A DNA stretch of 64,000 nucleotides, taken from assembly GCA_964421085.1 (NCBI GenBank), contig CAYQVO010000008.1, positions 41,132 through 105,131 on the forward strand. The letters run 5' to 3'. The position numbers and the translations under genes were made by a program. Shown piece by piece: positions 44,713-53,684 of the stretch (position 1 is its first letter; the number at the start of each line of letters is the position of its first letter). Under the pieces are notes generated by a model, which did no database searches, had not been told where the DNA came from, and saw only the letters and a program-made list of their open reading frames with translations. Source of the stretch: CAYQVO01 sp964421085. GTDB lineage: Bacteria > Bdellovibrionota_C > UBA2361 > CAYQVO01.

Positions 44713-46620
44713 TCAGCCGACTGCCGCTATTCTCCTCGAGCCGATATCCTTCCGGATGCTGTTGAAGATGCTCTCGACATCGTAGCCGTTCATCCGGTGC
44801 TGTTCGGCCTGAGTGCAGTGCGGCAGGAAATTGTCCTGTACTCCAAATAACTTCAATGGGGCCCGCGCCGCGACTGCCTCTTCGTTGATGAATTCCAGGA
44901 CTGCCGATCCAAATCCTCCCTGAAGAGCATGGTCTTCTATGGTGCAGACAAGTTCGTATGAAGGGATCTCTTCCCGGAGAAGTTCCTGATCGAGGGGTTT
45001 GGCAAACCGGGCATTTACCACGGTAGTTGAAACGCCGAGTTCCTTTTCCAGCCGATCAGCCACCTTGAGGGCGTGCTGTACGAAAGGACCGAAGCAGATC
45101 AGCAGAACATCGGAGCCTTTAAGCACAATCTCCGCTCTGCCGAAAGGAAGTTCCCTGAGCTTTTTGTCGAGCTGAACCCCAAGAGCGTTTCCTCTTGGAT
45201 AGCGAAGCGCAACGGGTCCTCCGTAATTCACAGCTGTGTGGAGCATGTGCCGAAGTTCGTTCTCGTCCTTCGGAGACATTATCGTCATGTTAGGAATGCT
45301 TCGCAGGAAGGATATATCGAATACTCCCTGGTGCGTCTCCCCGTCATTGCCGACTGCGCCTGCGCGGTCTATTGCGAATACAACGGGAAGCTTCTGAATG
45401 CAGACATCATGAAGGACCTGATCATAGGCACGCTGCAGGAAGGTCGAGTAAATGGCGCAGACCGGCCTGTAACCTTCGCATGCGAGTCCCGCGGCAAATG
45501 TGACGGCGTGAGGCTCACAAATGCCCACGTCGAAAAACGCGCGCGGAACCTCTTCCTGAAGAGCATCGAGTCCTGTACCGTCAGCCATCGCCGCCGTTAT
45601 CCCAATAACTCTTGAATCCCTTTTGCAGATGTGGACCATGGTCTCTCCAAAGACCTGCGTGAAAGTTGGAGGAAGCAGGGACGTACTCAGAAAGGCGCCT
45701 GCTTTCCTGTCGAAAGGCGTCACACCGTGCCACTTTACGGGATTTTCTTCTGCGGGCTGATATCCTTTGCCTTTGGTCGTCAGGGCGTGAATCAGCACAG
45801 GAACATCCTGCTCCTTTGCAGCCTGAAGAGAATGCACCAGCTCGGACATATTGTGTCCGTCAATCGGCCCTATGTATCGGAAACCGAACGACTCGAAGAG
45901 CATCGAAGGATGGCAGAAAAAGGTGTGCGTGGCCTCCTCCCATCGATCGAGCGCCTTGTACACTATCTCCGGCACATACCCCTTCTCATGCAGGTCCTTG
46001 ATCCTTTTTCTGGCCATTGTCGGGGTTCGTGATGTGACCACCCTGGAGAAAAGGCTGCTGAGGGCTCCGACATTCGGTGATATCGACATCCGGTTGTCGT
46101 TGAGGACGACAATGAACTTCTTCAGCCGGAGTGCTCCCGCATGGTTGAGTGCCTCCATCGCCATGCCCGTTGTAATCGATGCATCTCCGATGACCGCGAC
46201 TACGAACTTTTCAGGGTCGGTGCGCTGAAGGGCTACGGCCATACCAACAGCGGCAGAAATGCTCGTCCCGGCATGGCCTGCTCCAAAGCAGTCATATTCG
46301 CTCTCACTTCGCCTGAGGAAGCCTGAAATGCCTCCTGACGTGCGGATTGTCCGGATCAGGCTCCTTCGGCCTGTGACCATTTTATGGATATATCCCTGGT
46401 GGCCTACATCCCAGATGATTCTGTCGTCAGGAGTTTCAAAAGTGTGGTGGAGGGCGACGGAAATTTCGGTTGCGCCGAGACTGGATGCAAAATGTCCACC
46501 TGAAGACGAAATTGAGTCAATCAGCTCATCCCTGAGCTCTTCGCAGACTTTTTCGAGCTGGGCCATTGTAAGCCCTCTCAGGTCCTGCGGAAGAGTCAGC
46601 TTATCGAGTAACTTCTCCAT
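44713..46620 (-). CDS. dxs: 1-deoxy-D-xylulose-5-phosphate synthase
   Basis: 635 residues, normal for Dxs. It condenses pyruvate and glyceraldehyde-3-phosphate with thiamine diphosphate, the first step of the MEP isoprenoid pathway. Visible: SSSGGHFASSLGA and WDVGHQGYIHK (substrate/ThDP site), VIGDASITTGMAMEALNHAG and NDNRMSISPNVGALS (ThDP-Mg site), IDGHN, VFAIDRAGAVGNDGETHQG, and the transketolase C-domain LRYPRGNALGV. The N-terminal start is MEKLLDKLTLP. Confidence 0.96.
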   Translation of the reverse strand: MEKLLDKLTLPQDLRGLTMAQLEKVCEELRDELIDSISSSGGHFASSLGATEISVALHHTFETPDDRIIWDVGHQGYIHKMVTGRRSLIRTIRTSGGISGFLRRSESEYDCFGAGHAGTSISAAVGMAVALQRTDPEKFVVAVIGDASITTGMAMEALNHAGALRLKKFIVVLNDNRMSISPNVGALSSLFSRVVTSRTPTMARKRIKDLHEKGYVPEIVYKALDRWEEATHTFFCHPSMLFESFGFRYIGPIDGHNMSELVHSLQAAKEQDVPVLIHALTTKGKGYQPAEENPVKWHGVTPFDRKAGAFLSTSLLPPTFTQVFGETMVHICKRDSRVIGITAAMADGTGLDALQEEVPRAFFDVGICEPHAVTFAAGLACEGYRPVCAIYSTFLQRAYDQVLHDVCIQKLPVVFAIDRAGAVGNDGETHQGVFDISFLRSIPNMTIMSPKDENELRHMLHTAVNYGGPVALRYPRGNALGVQLDKKLRELPFGRAEIVLKGSDVLLICFGPFVQHALKVADRLEKELGVSTTVVNARFAKPLDQELLREEIPSYELVCTIEDHALQGGFGSAVLEFINEEAVAARAPLKLFGVQDNFLPHCTQAEQHRMNGYDVESIFNSIRKDIGSRRIAAVG

Positions 46621-46730
46621 CTGCTGCAGTCCACCTCCACGCAGCCCAATACTATTCCATTTTCAGGGCAAACGCGAAAGCTGCCGCCGGATAACGGGGG
46701 AATCTTTCGATTTTTTTCCGGACTGAATAA

Positions 46731-46765
46731 AAAAAAGCGCCGGTCGACGAACAGGCGCCCTTTTT
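46731..46765 (-). terminator. Rho-independent terminator downstream of pal
   Basis: On the minus strand GCGCC and GGCGC (plus-strand positions about 46737-46741 and 46754-46758) form a stem around a 12-base loop, followed by a run of T residues (A-run at 46729-46736 on plus). It separates pal from dxs. The plus-strand version also ends in five Ts, so it could act in both directions. Confidence 0.6.
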
Positions 46766-46790
46766 CCGGTTATCGGGACTCTCTCATGCC

Positions 46791-47309
46791 TTATCTGTTC
46801 GGCAGGTCCCTCGAGGCGGCAAAGTGGACCCTTCGGTTCTTTGCGTACGCATCCTCTGTGTGTCCCGGATCCAGAGGAATTTCCTTTCCATAACTGATCG
46901 TTTCCAGCTGGGTTGAAGGGACGCCCGAGGCGACGAGAGCAGCCTTCACTGATTTCGCTCTCTTGTCGCCAAGCGCAAGGTTGTACTCGGCAGTTCCCCG
47001 CTCATCGCAGTGGCCTTCGAGCGTAATCTTGACACCGGGGTTCCTCTGAATTACTTCGGCATTGTACTCGATGTTCTGCCGGCCCTCATCGCTGACCCGG
47101 GCAGAGTCATAGTTGAACCGCACATCCCGGAAAATCCCTTCTCCTTCAGCGGAGGGGATCGAACCGCTTCCAAACCGGCCTTCCTGAGAGGCAAGGTCCT
47201 GCTCGGAGATGCCCTCATCTCCCTCTCCGGACCCTTTGGAGGAGCAGCCCGAAAGCGCAAGGCAGACAACCGCAAGCAGCACTAAAAACGAGGCAAAAGT
47301 TTTTTTCAT
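46791..47309 (-). CDS. pal: Peptidoglycan-associated lipoprotein Pal
   Basis: 172 residues from the ATG at 47309 (MKKTFASFLVLL), favoured because it starts a standard lipoprotein signal; an ATG four codons upstream is possible. LALSGC is the lipobox. After a Ser/Gly/Glu linker the OmpA-like peptidoglycan-binding domain has VRFNYDSARVSDEG, ITLEGHCDERGTAEYNLALG and DAYAKNRRVHF. Pal tethers the outer membrane to peptidoglycan as part of Tol-Pal; tolB and the tol genes are not in the window. It is followed by a terminator and dxs on the same strand. Confidence 0.94.
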   Translation of the reverse strand: MKKTFASFLVLLAVVCLALSGCSSKGSGEGDEGISEQDLASQEGRFGSGSIPSAEGEGIFRDVRFNYDSARVSDEGRQNIEYNAEVIQRNPGVKITLEGHCDERGTAEYNLALGDKRAKSVKAALVASGVPSTQLETISYGKEIPLDPGHTEDAYAKNRRVHFAASRDLPNR

Positions 47310-47484
47310 TTTAAAATCCATTAATTAAAGAACAGGCACCCCTTCACGGGCCATGAAATGCAGATGTCATACATGGACAGTCTCGGTGAGAATACTCCGG
47401 GGTGGTTCCTTTCATTTTCTACTTCATATATGTACGATCAGTTTTCACCGTGCGCAACATGGTAAGGTGAGATAAAGGCAGAAA

Positions 47485-48852
47485 ATGGGCATGAAATCAC
47501 ATGATTTCCAGCAGTTCTTTGAGCAGAATCGGCCGCAGATTGTCAGAGACTGGTGCGAGTATCTCCGCTTCAGAAGCATCAGCGCGTCGGATGAATTCCG
47601 GAGAGACTGTGAGGCCTGCGCGGCATGGCTTGCTTCGTATCTCGCTTCGCACGGATATGCAGCAGAAGTGATACCGGCAGCTTCAAACCCTCTCGTTTAT
47701 GCGCGGATAGACGTGGATCCTTCGGCTGAGACGGTTCTTCTGTACGGGCACTACGATGTTCAGCCTCCTGAACCGCTCGACCTCTGGACGTCAGACCCGT
47801 TCGAACCTGTCGAGCGGAACGGAAGAGTTTTTGCGCGGGGGGCTCAGGATAATAAAGGACAAACCTTTGCCGTATTAAGCGCAATTATCTGTCTCAAAGA
47901 CCGCGGTCTTCTGAGGACAAATGTGAGGGTTTTTATCGAGGGCGGAGAAGAGTGCGGTAGTCCGGGGGCAGGGGAGTGCGCGGCAGCGCATAAAGATTTG
48001 ATCAGGGCAGATGTCCTTATGATCTGCGACTCCAGCACCGTAAGCCTCGATGTCGCCACGATAACAATGGGTCTTCGTGGAATTATTCATCTCGAAGTCA
48101 GGCTCACTGGAGCATCGAAAGATCTTCATTCAGGAGTTCATGGCGGCCTTGCCCCCAATCCGGCGACCGGCATGAGCCGTCTTCTGGCAAGTCTTCATGA
48201 TGAGCGGGGAGGAATTGCCGTCGAGGGATATTATGATGGAATCCGCCGGCCCAGCCCCGCAGACCTTGAAAAAGCCCGAACAGCCGATGTGGACGATTAT
48301 TCTTATTCGAGTATGACAGGTGTGCTGCCTGTCGGAGGAGAGAAGGGCCTTTCATTTGCCGAGCGCCGTGGGTTCCGGCCCACTATCGAGATCAACGGCA
48401 TCACTTCCGGGTATCAGGGCGACGGGCATAAGACAATAATCCCTTCATGGGCGCGGGCAAAGATCTCTTCCCGAATAGCCGGTGGCCAGGATCCGGCACG
48501 GTGCCTCGACCTTTTGAAGAAGCATCTGCAAAAACATACTCCCGAAGGTCTTAGACTTGAGATTTCCGGCGATGCCGTCGGTGCCGGCGCGCTCCTTCTG
48601 AATTCGGAGAGTCGGACAATTAAGAAGGCTGCCAACGTCCTTCGGGAACTCACAGGGAAAGAGCCTGTGTACCTGTGGGAGGGGGCTTCCATCCCCGTCG
48701 TTCCAGCTCTACGGGAGGCGAGCGGCGGCGAACCGCTTCTTGTAGGCTTCGGTCTGGAAGAAGATAATATTCATGCTCCAAACGAGTCCTTTTCACTGGA
48801 GCAGTTCGAAAAATGCTTTGAATATGCAGCGCTGCTTTTGAGCAGCTGGTAG
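47485..48852 (+). CDS. M20 family dipeptidase
   Basis: 455 residues. Zinc ligands and catalytic residues in order: LLYGHYDVQP (His and catalytic Asp), ARGAQDNKGQ (bridging Asp), EGGEECGSPG (catalytic Glu and ligand Glu), MICDSST (Asp), and NIHAPNESFS (His). A lid/dimerisation domain occupies the middle (DLHSGVHGG). This is the CNDP/PepV-like dipeptidase group. There is no signal peptide, so it is cytoplasmic. It is 14 bases upstream of rarA on the same strand. Confidence 0.93.
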   Translation: MGMKSHDFQQFFEQNRPQIVRDWCEYLRFRSISASDEFRRDCEACAAWLASYLASHGYAAEVIPAASNPLVYARIDVDPSAETVLLYGHYDVQPPEPLDLWTSDPFEPVERNGRVFARGAQDNKGQTFAVLSAIICLKDRGLLRTNVRVFIEGGEECGSPGAGECAAAHKDLIRADVLMICDSSTVSLDVATITMGLRGIIHLEVRLTGASKDLHSGVHGGLAPNPATGMSRLLASLHDERGGIAVEGYYDGIRRPSPADLEKARTADVDDYSYSSMTGVLPVGGEKGLSFAERRGFRPTIEINGITSGYQGDGHKTIIPSWARAKISSRIAGGQDPARCLDLLKKHLQKHTPEGLRLEISGDAVGAGALLLNSESRTIKKAANVLRELTGKEPVYLWEGASIPVVPALREASGGEPLLVGFGLEEDNIHAPNESFSLEQFEKCFEYAALLLSSW

Positions 48853-48866
48853 AAAAATGGCGGGTC

Positions 48867-50192
48867 ATGCGGGCAAAAGGGAAAAAGAAAGACCGAAGCG
48901 GTGAGCGGGATCTTTCACGTTCAGACTCTTCGTCCAGACCGCTTGCGGACGAGCTCAGGCCGGAATCCTGGGACCTGTACTGCGGGCTTTCACACATCGA
49001 TGCAAACCTCATAAAGCATATTCAGTCAGGACAGGGGAAAGCCCCTTCCATTGTCCTGTGGGGGCCTCCTGGTTCGGGAAAGACGACCTTTGCGCGCCTT
49101 ATGGGGAGAAGCTTCTCCAGTTACCGCTTCGTGGAACTTTCGGCGGTACTCTCCGGCGTGAAAGATGTGCGCGATGTGGTGGAAGAGGCCCAGGGACATC
49201 CCACTATTCTGTTCATCGACGAAATCCACAGATTCAACAAAGCGCAGCAGGATGCGTTTCTTCCCCATGTGGAGAGGGGAACGATTACACTGATTGGCGC
49301 GACTACCGAGAACCCCTCCTTTTATCTGACTGGTCCGCTCCTTTCCCGGATGAGGGTAATTACGCTGCCGAAGCTTTCCGGCGAATCGCTGAAAAGAATT
49401 CTTCAGAGGGCCGAAGGTTTCCTTCGCATTTCCTTTTCTGAAGAAGCATCGCAGGTTCTTTTCGAAATGGCGACAGGAGACGCCCGGCGTCTTCTCAATA
49501 CTCTGGAAGCTTTTATGGAGGCTTCAGGGGACAAACCCGCAGACTTCGTGGTGTCAAAGGAAGAAATTGAGAAGTTTCTCGCGGAATCGAAGCTTGTTTT
49601 CTACGACCGGCAGGGCGAGGAACACTATAACAATATATCTGCCTTTATAAAGAGCATGAGAGGTTCCGATCCTGATGCTGCTCTTTTCTGGGGATTCAGA
49701 ATGATCGAGGCGGGCGAGGATCCCCGCTTCGTTATCCGGCGAATGATTGTTTTTGCATCCGAAGACATCGGCAACGCCGACCCCAGAGCGCTTCAGCTTG
49801 CGGTTGCAACGCTGCAGGCTTTCGAGCATGTGGGGCTGCCTGAGGGGAAAATACCTATCGCGCAATGCGTCACTTATCTCTCATGTGCGCCGAAGTCGAA
49901 CAGGAGCTATCTTGCGATGCACAAGGCAATTGATGCAGTAAAACGGTATCCGGCTGCCGAAGTGCCGGTCCATCTGAGGAATGCACCGACGGGGCTTATG
50001 AAGAGTCTCGGATACGGCCGCGAATATCAGTACCCGCATGATTTTGAAGGAGCCTATGTCCAGGGTGTGCAGTATCTCCCGGATGAACTGAAGGGCAGGA
50101 TATTCTACGAGCCCTCTGATCGCGGACTCGAGGTAAAGATCGGCGAGGCGCTTCGGCTGAAGCGGGGGGGTCGTAAGATTGAGGCGCGGTGA
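48867..50192 (+). CDS. rarA: Replication-associated recombination protein RarA (MgsA)
   Basis: 441 residues of the clamp-loader-like AAA+ family acting at stalled forks. WGPPGSGKTTFARLMG (Walker A, about 64-79), LFIDEIHRFNKAQQDAFLPH (Walker B with the RarA-specific FNK), LIGATTENPSFYLTGPLLSR (sensor 1 and Arg finger) and the C-terminal MgsA domain (DPRFVIRRMIVFASEDIGNADP, YLSCAPKSN) are all present. Its 3' end overlaps the Dam-like methylase by 14 bases. Confidence 0.95.
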   Translation: MRAKGKKKDRSGERDLSRSDSSSRPLADELRPESWDLYCGLSHIDANLIKHIQSGQGKAPSIVLWGPPGSGKTTFARLMGRSFSSYRFVELSAVLSGVKDVRDVVEEAQGHPTILFIDEIHRFNKAQQDAFLPHVERGTITLIGATTENPSFYLTGPLLSRMRVITLPKLSGESLKRILQRAEGFLRISFSEEASQVLFEMATGDARRLLNTLEAFMEASGDKPADFVVSKEEIEKFLAESKLVFYDRQGEEHYNNISAFIKSMRGSDPDAALFWGFRMIEAGEDPRFVIRRMIVFASEDIGNADPRALQLAVATLQAFEHVGLPEGKIPIAQCVTYLSCAPKSNRSYLAMHKAIDAVKRYPAAEVPVHLRNAPTGLMKSLGYGREYQYPHDFEGAYVQGVQYLPDELKGRIFYEPSDRGLEVKIGEALRLKRGGRKIEAR

Positions 50193-51120
50193 AAATCCAG
50201 ATTGCCCGACGACGACGAGGGCAAAGCCATTCCTCAAATGGGCAGGCGGAAAAGGCCGGCTTATTGATCAGTATGAGAAATTTCTTCCCTCTCGCCTGAA
50301 GAAGGGAAAAATCAGGCGTTACATAGACCCGTTCGTAGGAGGGGGAGCGTTCTTTTTTCATATCGCGCAGAACTATGACATTCCCGAGCTTGTAATAAAC
50401 GATATCAACGGCGATCTTATTCTTGTCTACCGCACAATTCAGCACGATGTTGAAAAACTGATACTGGAACTGGAGAAGGTCCAGACCCTGTATCATGCAA
50501 TGAACAGCGACGGGCAGAAGAGTTTCTTTTATGAGACACGAACGATGCTCAATGTGCAGAGGCCGGCAATTGACTACGGTGTTTTTCAGAAAGAATGGAT
50601 AGCGAGAAGCGCGCAAATCATCTTCCTCAACCGCACCTGCTTTAACGGTCTCTTCAGGATGAATTCAAGGGGTGACTTCAACGTACCGTTCGGCCGTTAC
50701 AAAAACCCGGCGATTTGCCGCAAGGACAACCTCCGTCTTGTTTCCCGGGTTCTGTCCCGAACTGAGATACTCAACCGCGATTTCGAGAAGCTGGAGCATT
50801 TCGCGCACAAAGACGCGTTCATCTACTTCGATCCGCCGTACCGTCCGTTAAACAAAACGTCGAACTTTACATCTTATTCATCGAATGTCTTCGATGATGA
50901 AGAACAGCTCCGGCTGGCCCGGTTTTTCAGGAGGCTCGACAAAAAAGGAGCGCTTCTTATGCTGAGCAACTCAGATCCGGCAAATCACGACACATCGGAT
51001 GACTTCTTTCACAGGGCGTATGAAGGGTTTCGCATCGCAACTGTAAACGCAAACAGAATGATTAATTCCGTTGAGGAAAAGAGAGGGGCGATTGGGGAAC
51101 TGGTAATTGTCAATTATTGA
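50179..51120 (+). CDS. dam: Dam-type N6-adenine DNA methyltransferase
   Basis: 313 residues from a TTG at 50179; no ATG lies upstream of the conserved N-terminal FLKWAGGKG within the frame, and a G-rich stretch (50162-50170) could serve as ribosome-binding site. Family motifs: KWAGGKGRLIDQ and IDPFVGGGAFFFH (SAM site), INDINGDLI, catalytic YFDPPYRPLN (DPPY), and NRTCFNGLFR. Alpha-class enzymes of this type methylate GATC or related sites. The overlap with rarA by 14 bases indicates co-expression with DNA maintenance. No cognate restriction enzyme is visible. Confidence 0.92.
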   Translation: MRRGENPDCPTTTRAKPFLKWAGGKGRLIDQYEKFLPSRLKKGKIRRYIDPFVGGGAFFFHIAQNYDIPELVINDINGDLILVYRTIQHDVEKLILELEKVQTLYHAMNSDGQKSFFYETRTMLNVQRPAIDYGVFQKEWIARSAQIIFLNRTCFNGLFRMNSRGDFNVPFGRYKNPAICRKDNLRLVSRVLSRTEILNRDFEKLEHFAHKDAFIYFDPPYRPLNKTSNFTSYSSNVFDDEEQLRLARFFRRLDKKGALLMLSNSDPANHDTSDDFFHRAYEGFRIATVNANRMINSVEEKRGAIGELVIVNY

Positions 51121-51144
51121 ACGGGAAATACTTCAGAACCGGAA

Positions 51145-51489
51145 TTACAGCCTGAAAAATTCCTCCAGAGCCGCTTCTACCTTTTCTTCGGTCAACGGAC
51201 GGGTGAGGCACACAGGTGCGGTATTCTCTATGCCTGTATTATCGCCTACAACAAGGCATTTGCGCTGCATGTCGCGATCCAGGTGAACGAAGTAGTTTGC
51301 CTCTGAGATCACTTTTGAGTCAGGCTGGATATCTGCAATATCATCGATGATTTTAGGGCTGAATCCGCGTGAAACGACGAGCTGGGCGAAAATTTTCTTT
51401 ATTGCGGGGTCTTCGAAGAGGATGCAGATTGTGTCAGGCGGCGCCTCCCCTGCAGTCCTCCGGCTGTGATGGAAGAAAAAACCTTTCAT
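51145..51489 (-). CDS. Small receiver-like hypothetical protein
   Basis: 114 residues from the ATG at 51489, which has AAGAAGG upstream; the frame extends 5' to 51540. TICILFEDPAIKKIFAQLVV, a central IIDDIADIQPDSKVI and the end RPLTEEKVEAALEEFFRL recall a CheY-like receiver (the RPL/KPF-beta5-alpha5 end). The usual phospho-acceptor Asp environment and Lys are not clear, so it may be a degenerate receiver or unrelated. It is convergent with the Dam-like gene. Confidence 0.55.
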   Translation of the reverse strand: MKGFFFHHSRRTAGEAPPDTICILFEDPAIKKIFAQLVVSRGFSPKIIDDIADIQPDSKVISEANYFVHLDRDMQRKCLVVGDNTGIENTAPVCLTRPLTEEKVEAALEEFFRL

Positions 51490-51636
51490 AAGAACCTTCT
51501 TTACGGCCGCATCCTTCGACTTGCTCAGGACAGGTGACACGCGGCGTTCTATTTTAAGATGATAAATCCGGCCCCTGGACTCACTGAACAGAAGTATTTT
51601 TTATTTTGAGTAGAATCGGGTTATTATGCGGCCGCT

Positions 51637-53127
51637 ATGCTGAAGGAAAACTGGAGGCTTATATCCCGGCTGGAGCGGGCCGGTGACTGCGTATGGATAG
51701 TTTTCTCGTTTTTCATCGCATACTACGCCCGTGACGCTCTTGGCTTCTGGGATATGGTGTTCGGCCTTGGTATTCCTTTCCGTGGAACGGAGCTTGCGCC
51801 GCTCAAGGATTACTTCATAGTTCTTGTCATCGGACTAATCGCGTACATGATTGCGCTCAATGCTTTCGGGGCGTACAACAGCATGCGTCTCCGTGCTCCG
51901 TGGGAACTTTTCCGTATCTCGGTCTTTTCCTCGGTTCTCGTTTTCATTGTTCTTGCGGCATCGCTTTTTGTTCTGAAGATCGATCTCAGCCGCAGTTTCA
52001 TCGGCATCTTCTGCGCGACGAACGCAGTGTGTCTCGCGTTCGAGCGGGTGTTCGTGCTCAAGCTTCTCCGTTTCTGGAGAAGGAGAGGGGTAAATTACCG
52101 GAACATGGTCATTTGCGGTCTTGGTACTCAGGCGCTTCAGATAGCCCGTGAGATCGGAATCCGGCCCGAACTTGGCGTCCGGGTAAGGGCATTTGCCGAT
52201 CTGTCGGAAAAAAAGCTTACGCCTGAGCAGATGGCTTCCTTCCGTCAGTTTGCGAAACGGTACACCCACCTTCGTGCTATCCGCGCAGTAGCCGGGCTTC
52301 GAGGACTCGAAAGAGCGCTGAAGAAATACTCGATAGATGAAGTCATATTTACGGATGTCGTGAATGTTATGCCGCAGGTGGAAGAGGCAGTTCATCTGTG
52401 CGCTGATCAGGGAGTCTCGACCACAATCGCAGCGGATCTTTTCAGCATCGGGTTGATTAAGTCCGGGATAAGCCACTTCGGGGGTATGCCCCTTATTCAT
52501 TTCCAGACACCGCCCGGCGACAGATGGGAGCTTGGCGTGAAACGCGTTATGGATATATTCCTGTCAGGAGCGCTCCTTGTTATTCTCTCTCCGGTTTTTC
52601 TTCTTGTTTCACTCGTCATTCTTGTCTTCATGTCGCGTCCCGTATTTTTCACGCAGAAAAGAATAGGGCTGAACGGCAGGCTGTTCGACGTATATAAATT
52701 CCGATCGATGCGCAACGGCGCTGAAGCTGAAAGGGCAAGGCTTGATGAATTCAACGAAATGAACGGCCCGGTCTTCAAGATGAAGAACGATCCCAGAATC
52801 ACGCCGCTCGGCTCATTGCTTCGGAGGTTCAGCATCGATGAACTTCCCCAGCTCTGGAATGTGCTGAAAGGGGATATGAGCCTTGTGGGTCCGAGGCCTC
52901 CGCTTCCCGGCGAGGTGAGTCTTTACGAGAGAAAAGACCGCAGGCGGCTTTCAATGAGGCCCGGAATGACATGCACATGGCAGGTCCACGGCCGCAATGA
53001 GATTCCCGACTTCGATGAATGGGTGCGGATGGATCTTGAATACATCGATCGATGGTCTCTGTGGAATGATCTCGTGATTCTTTTCAAGACACTGCCGGCT
53101 GTGCTGATGACCAGGGGGGCGAGGTGA
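51637..53127 (+). CDS. Undecaprenyl-phosphate sugar-1-phosphate transferase (WbaP/exopolysaccharide type)
   Basis: 496 residues. Four N-terminal transmembrane helices (for example WIVFSFFIAYYARDALGFW and ISVFSSVLVFIVLAASLF), a CoA-binding-like Rossmann region (NMVICGLGTQALQIAREIG), a fifth helix (FLSGALLVILSPVFLLVSLV) and the C-terminal bacterial sugar transferase domain. The latter has FFTQKRIGLNGRLFDVYKFRSM, LLRRFSIDELPQLWNVLKGDMSLVG and PGMTCTWQVHGRN. It starts O-antigen or exopolysaccharide repeat units on the lipid carrier. No glycan export genes adjoin it here. Confidence 0.92.
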   Translation: MLKENWRLISRLERAGDCVWIVFSFFIAYYARDALGFWDMVFGLGIPFRGTELAPLKDYFIVLVIGLIAYMIALNAFGAYNSMRLRAPWELFRISVFSSVLVFIVLAASLFVLKIDLSRSFIGIFCATNAVCLAFERVFVLKLLRFWRRRGVNYRNMVICGLGTQALQIAREIGIRPELGVRVRAFADLSEKKLTPEQMASFRQFAKRYTHLRAIRAVAGLRGLERALKKYSIDEVIFTDVVNVMPQVEEAVHLCADQGVSTTIAADLFSIGLIKSGISHFGGMPLIHFQTPPGDRWELGVKRVMDIFLSGALLVILSPVFLLVSLVILVFMSRPVFFTQKRIGLNGRLFDVYKFRSMRNGAEAERARLDEFNEMNGPVFKMKNDPRITPLGSLLRRFSIDELPQLWNVLKGDMSLVGPRPPLPGEVSLYERKDRRRLSMRPGMTCTWQVHGRNEIPDFDEWVRMDLEYIDRWSLWNDLVILFKTLPAVLMTRGAR

Positions 53128-53226
53128 ATATCCGTCCGAAATTCTCGTATAAAATTCCCCTAAAGGATCGACTCCGCCGGCCGATATAAAATGTGAGCGA
53201 AGGATCGCTCATCGTAGTATGGCAGT

Positions 53227-53625
53227 ATGGTAGTACGAATCGTTCACGGACAGGCAGGGTCCCTCTATTCGGCTCTTCTCAAGGAAGCCGGCTCAAACAC
53301 CCAGGAACAACCCAAGGATGTAAAGGCCGGCGCAGCCAAAGCTGAGAGTGCAGTCGCTAAGGTCACGACCTCTGACGCTGTGAAAGTAAGCCTCTCCAGC
53401 CAGTCTGGACAGGGGGTCTCACAGGCAGTTCAGTCGTCGCAGCTGAGCGAAATCGTCACTACTTCTCGACAAGGACGTGTCAATTCAAGCGAACGCATCG
53501 AAAGTTATAAAGAAGCGAAGCAGGCGACGGTCCAGCTGGTCGAGGAGATGCGTGATGAGCCGGGTAAAAGCATGGAAGCTCACAATGTAAATGGAGCTTC
53601 AGTGCAGGGGTCCAGGATGCAGTAA
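53227..53625 (+). CDS. Hypothetical protein, possibly flagellum-associated
   Basis: 132 residues from ATG 53227 (MVVRIVHGQAGS). There is no signal peptide or membrane segment. The first half is Gln/Ser/Ala-rich and probably disordered; SDAVKVSLSSQ in the middle and RVNSSERIESYKEAKQATVQ then LVEEMRDEP form a helix. DxVxLS followed by an ExxxxxK helix loosely recalls FlgM (anti-sigma28) or flagellar secreted proteins, but no family match is certain. Only fliG in this window hints at motility. Confidence applies to its being a gene. Confidence 0.55.
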   Translation: MVVRIVHGQAGSLYSALLKEAGSNTQEQPKDVKAGAAKAESAVAKVTTSDAVKVSLSSQSGQGVSQAVQSSQLSEIVTTSRQGRVNSSERIESYKEAKQATVQLVEEMRDEPGKSMEAHNVNGASVQGSRMQ

Positions 53626-53684
53626 AGCCTCTCTCCGGACCGGAGGCAGAGCGCTGCCGGGATGCAGCGGACGGGACCCGTTTA

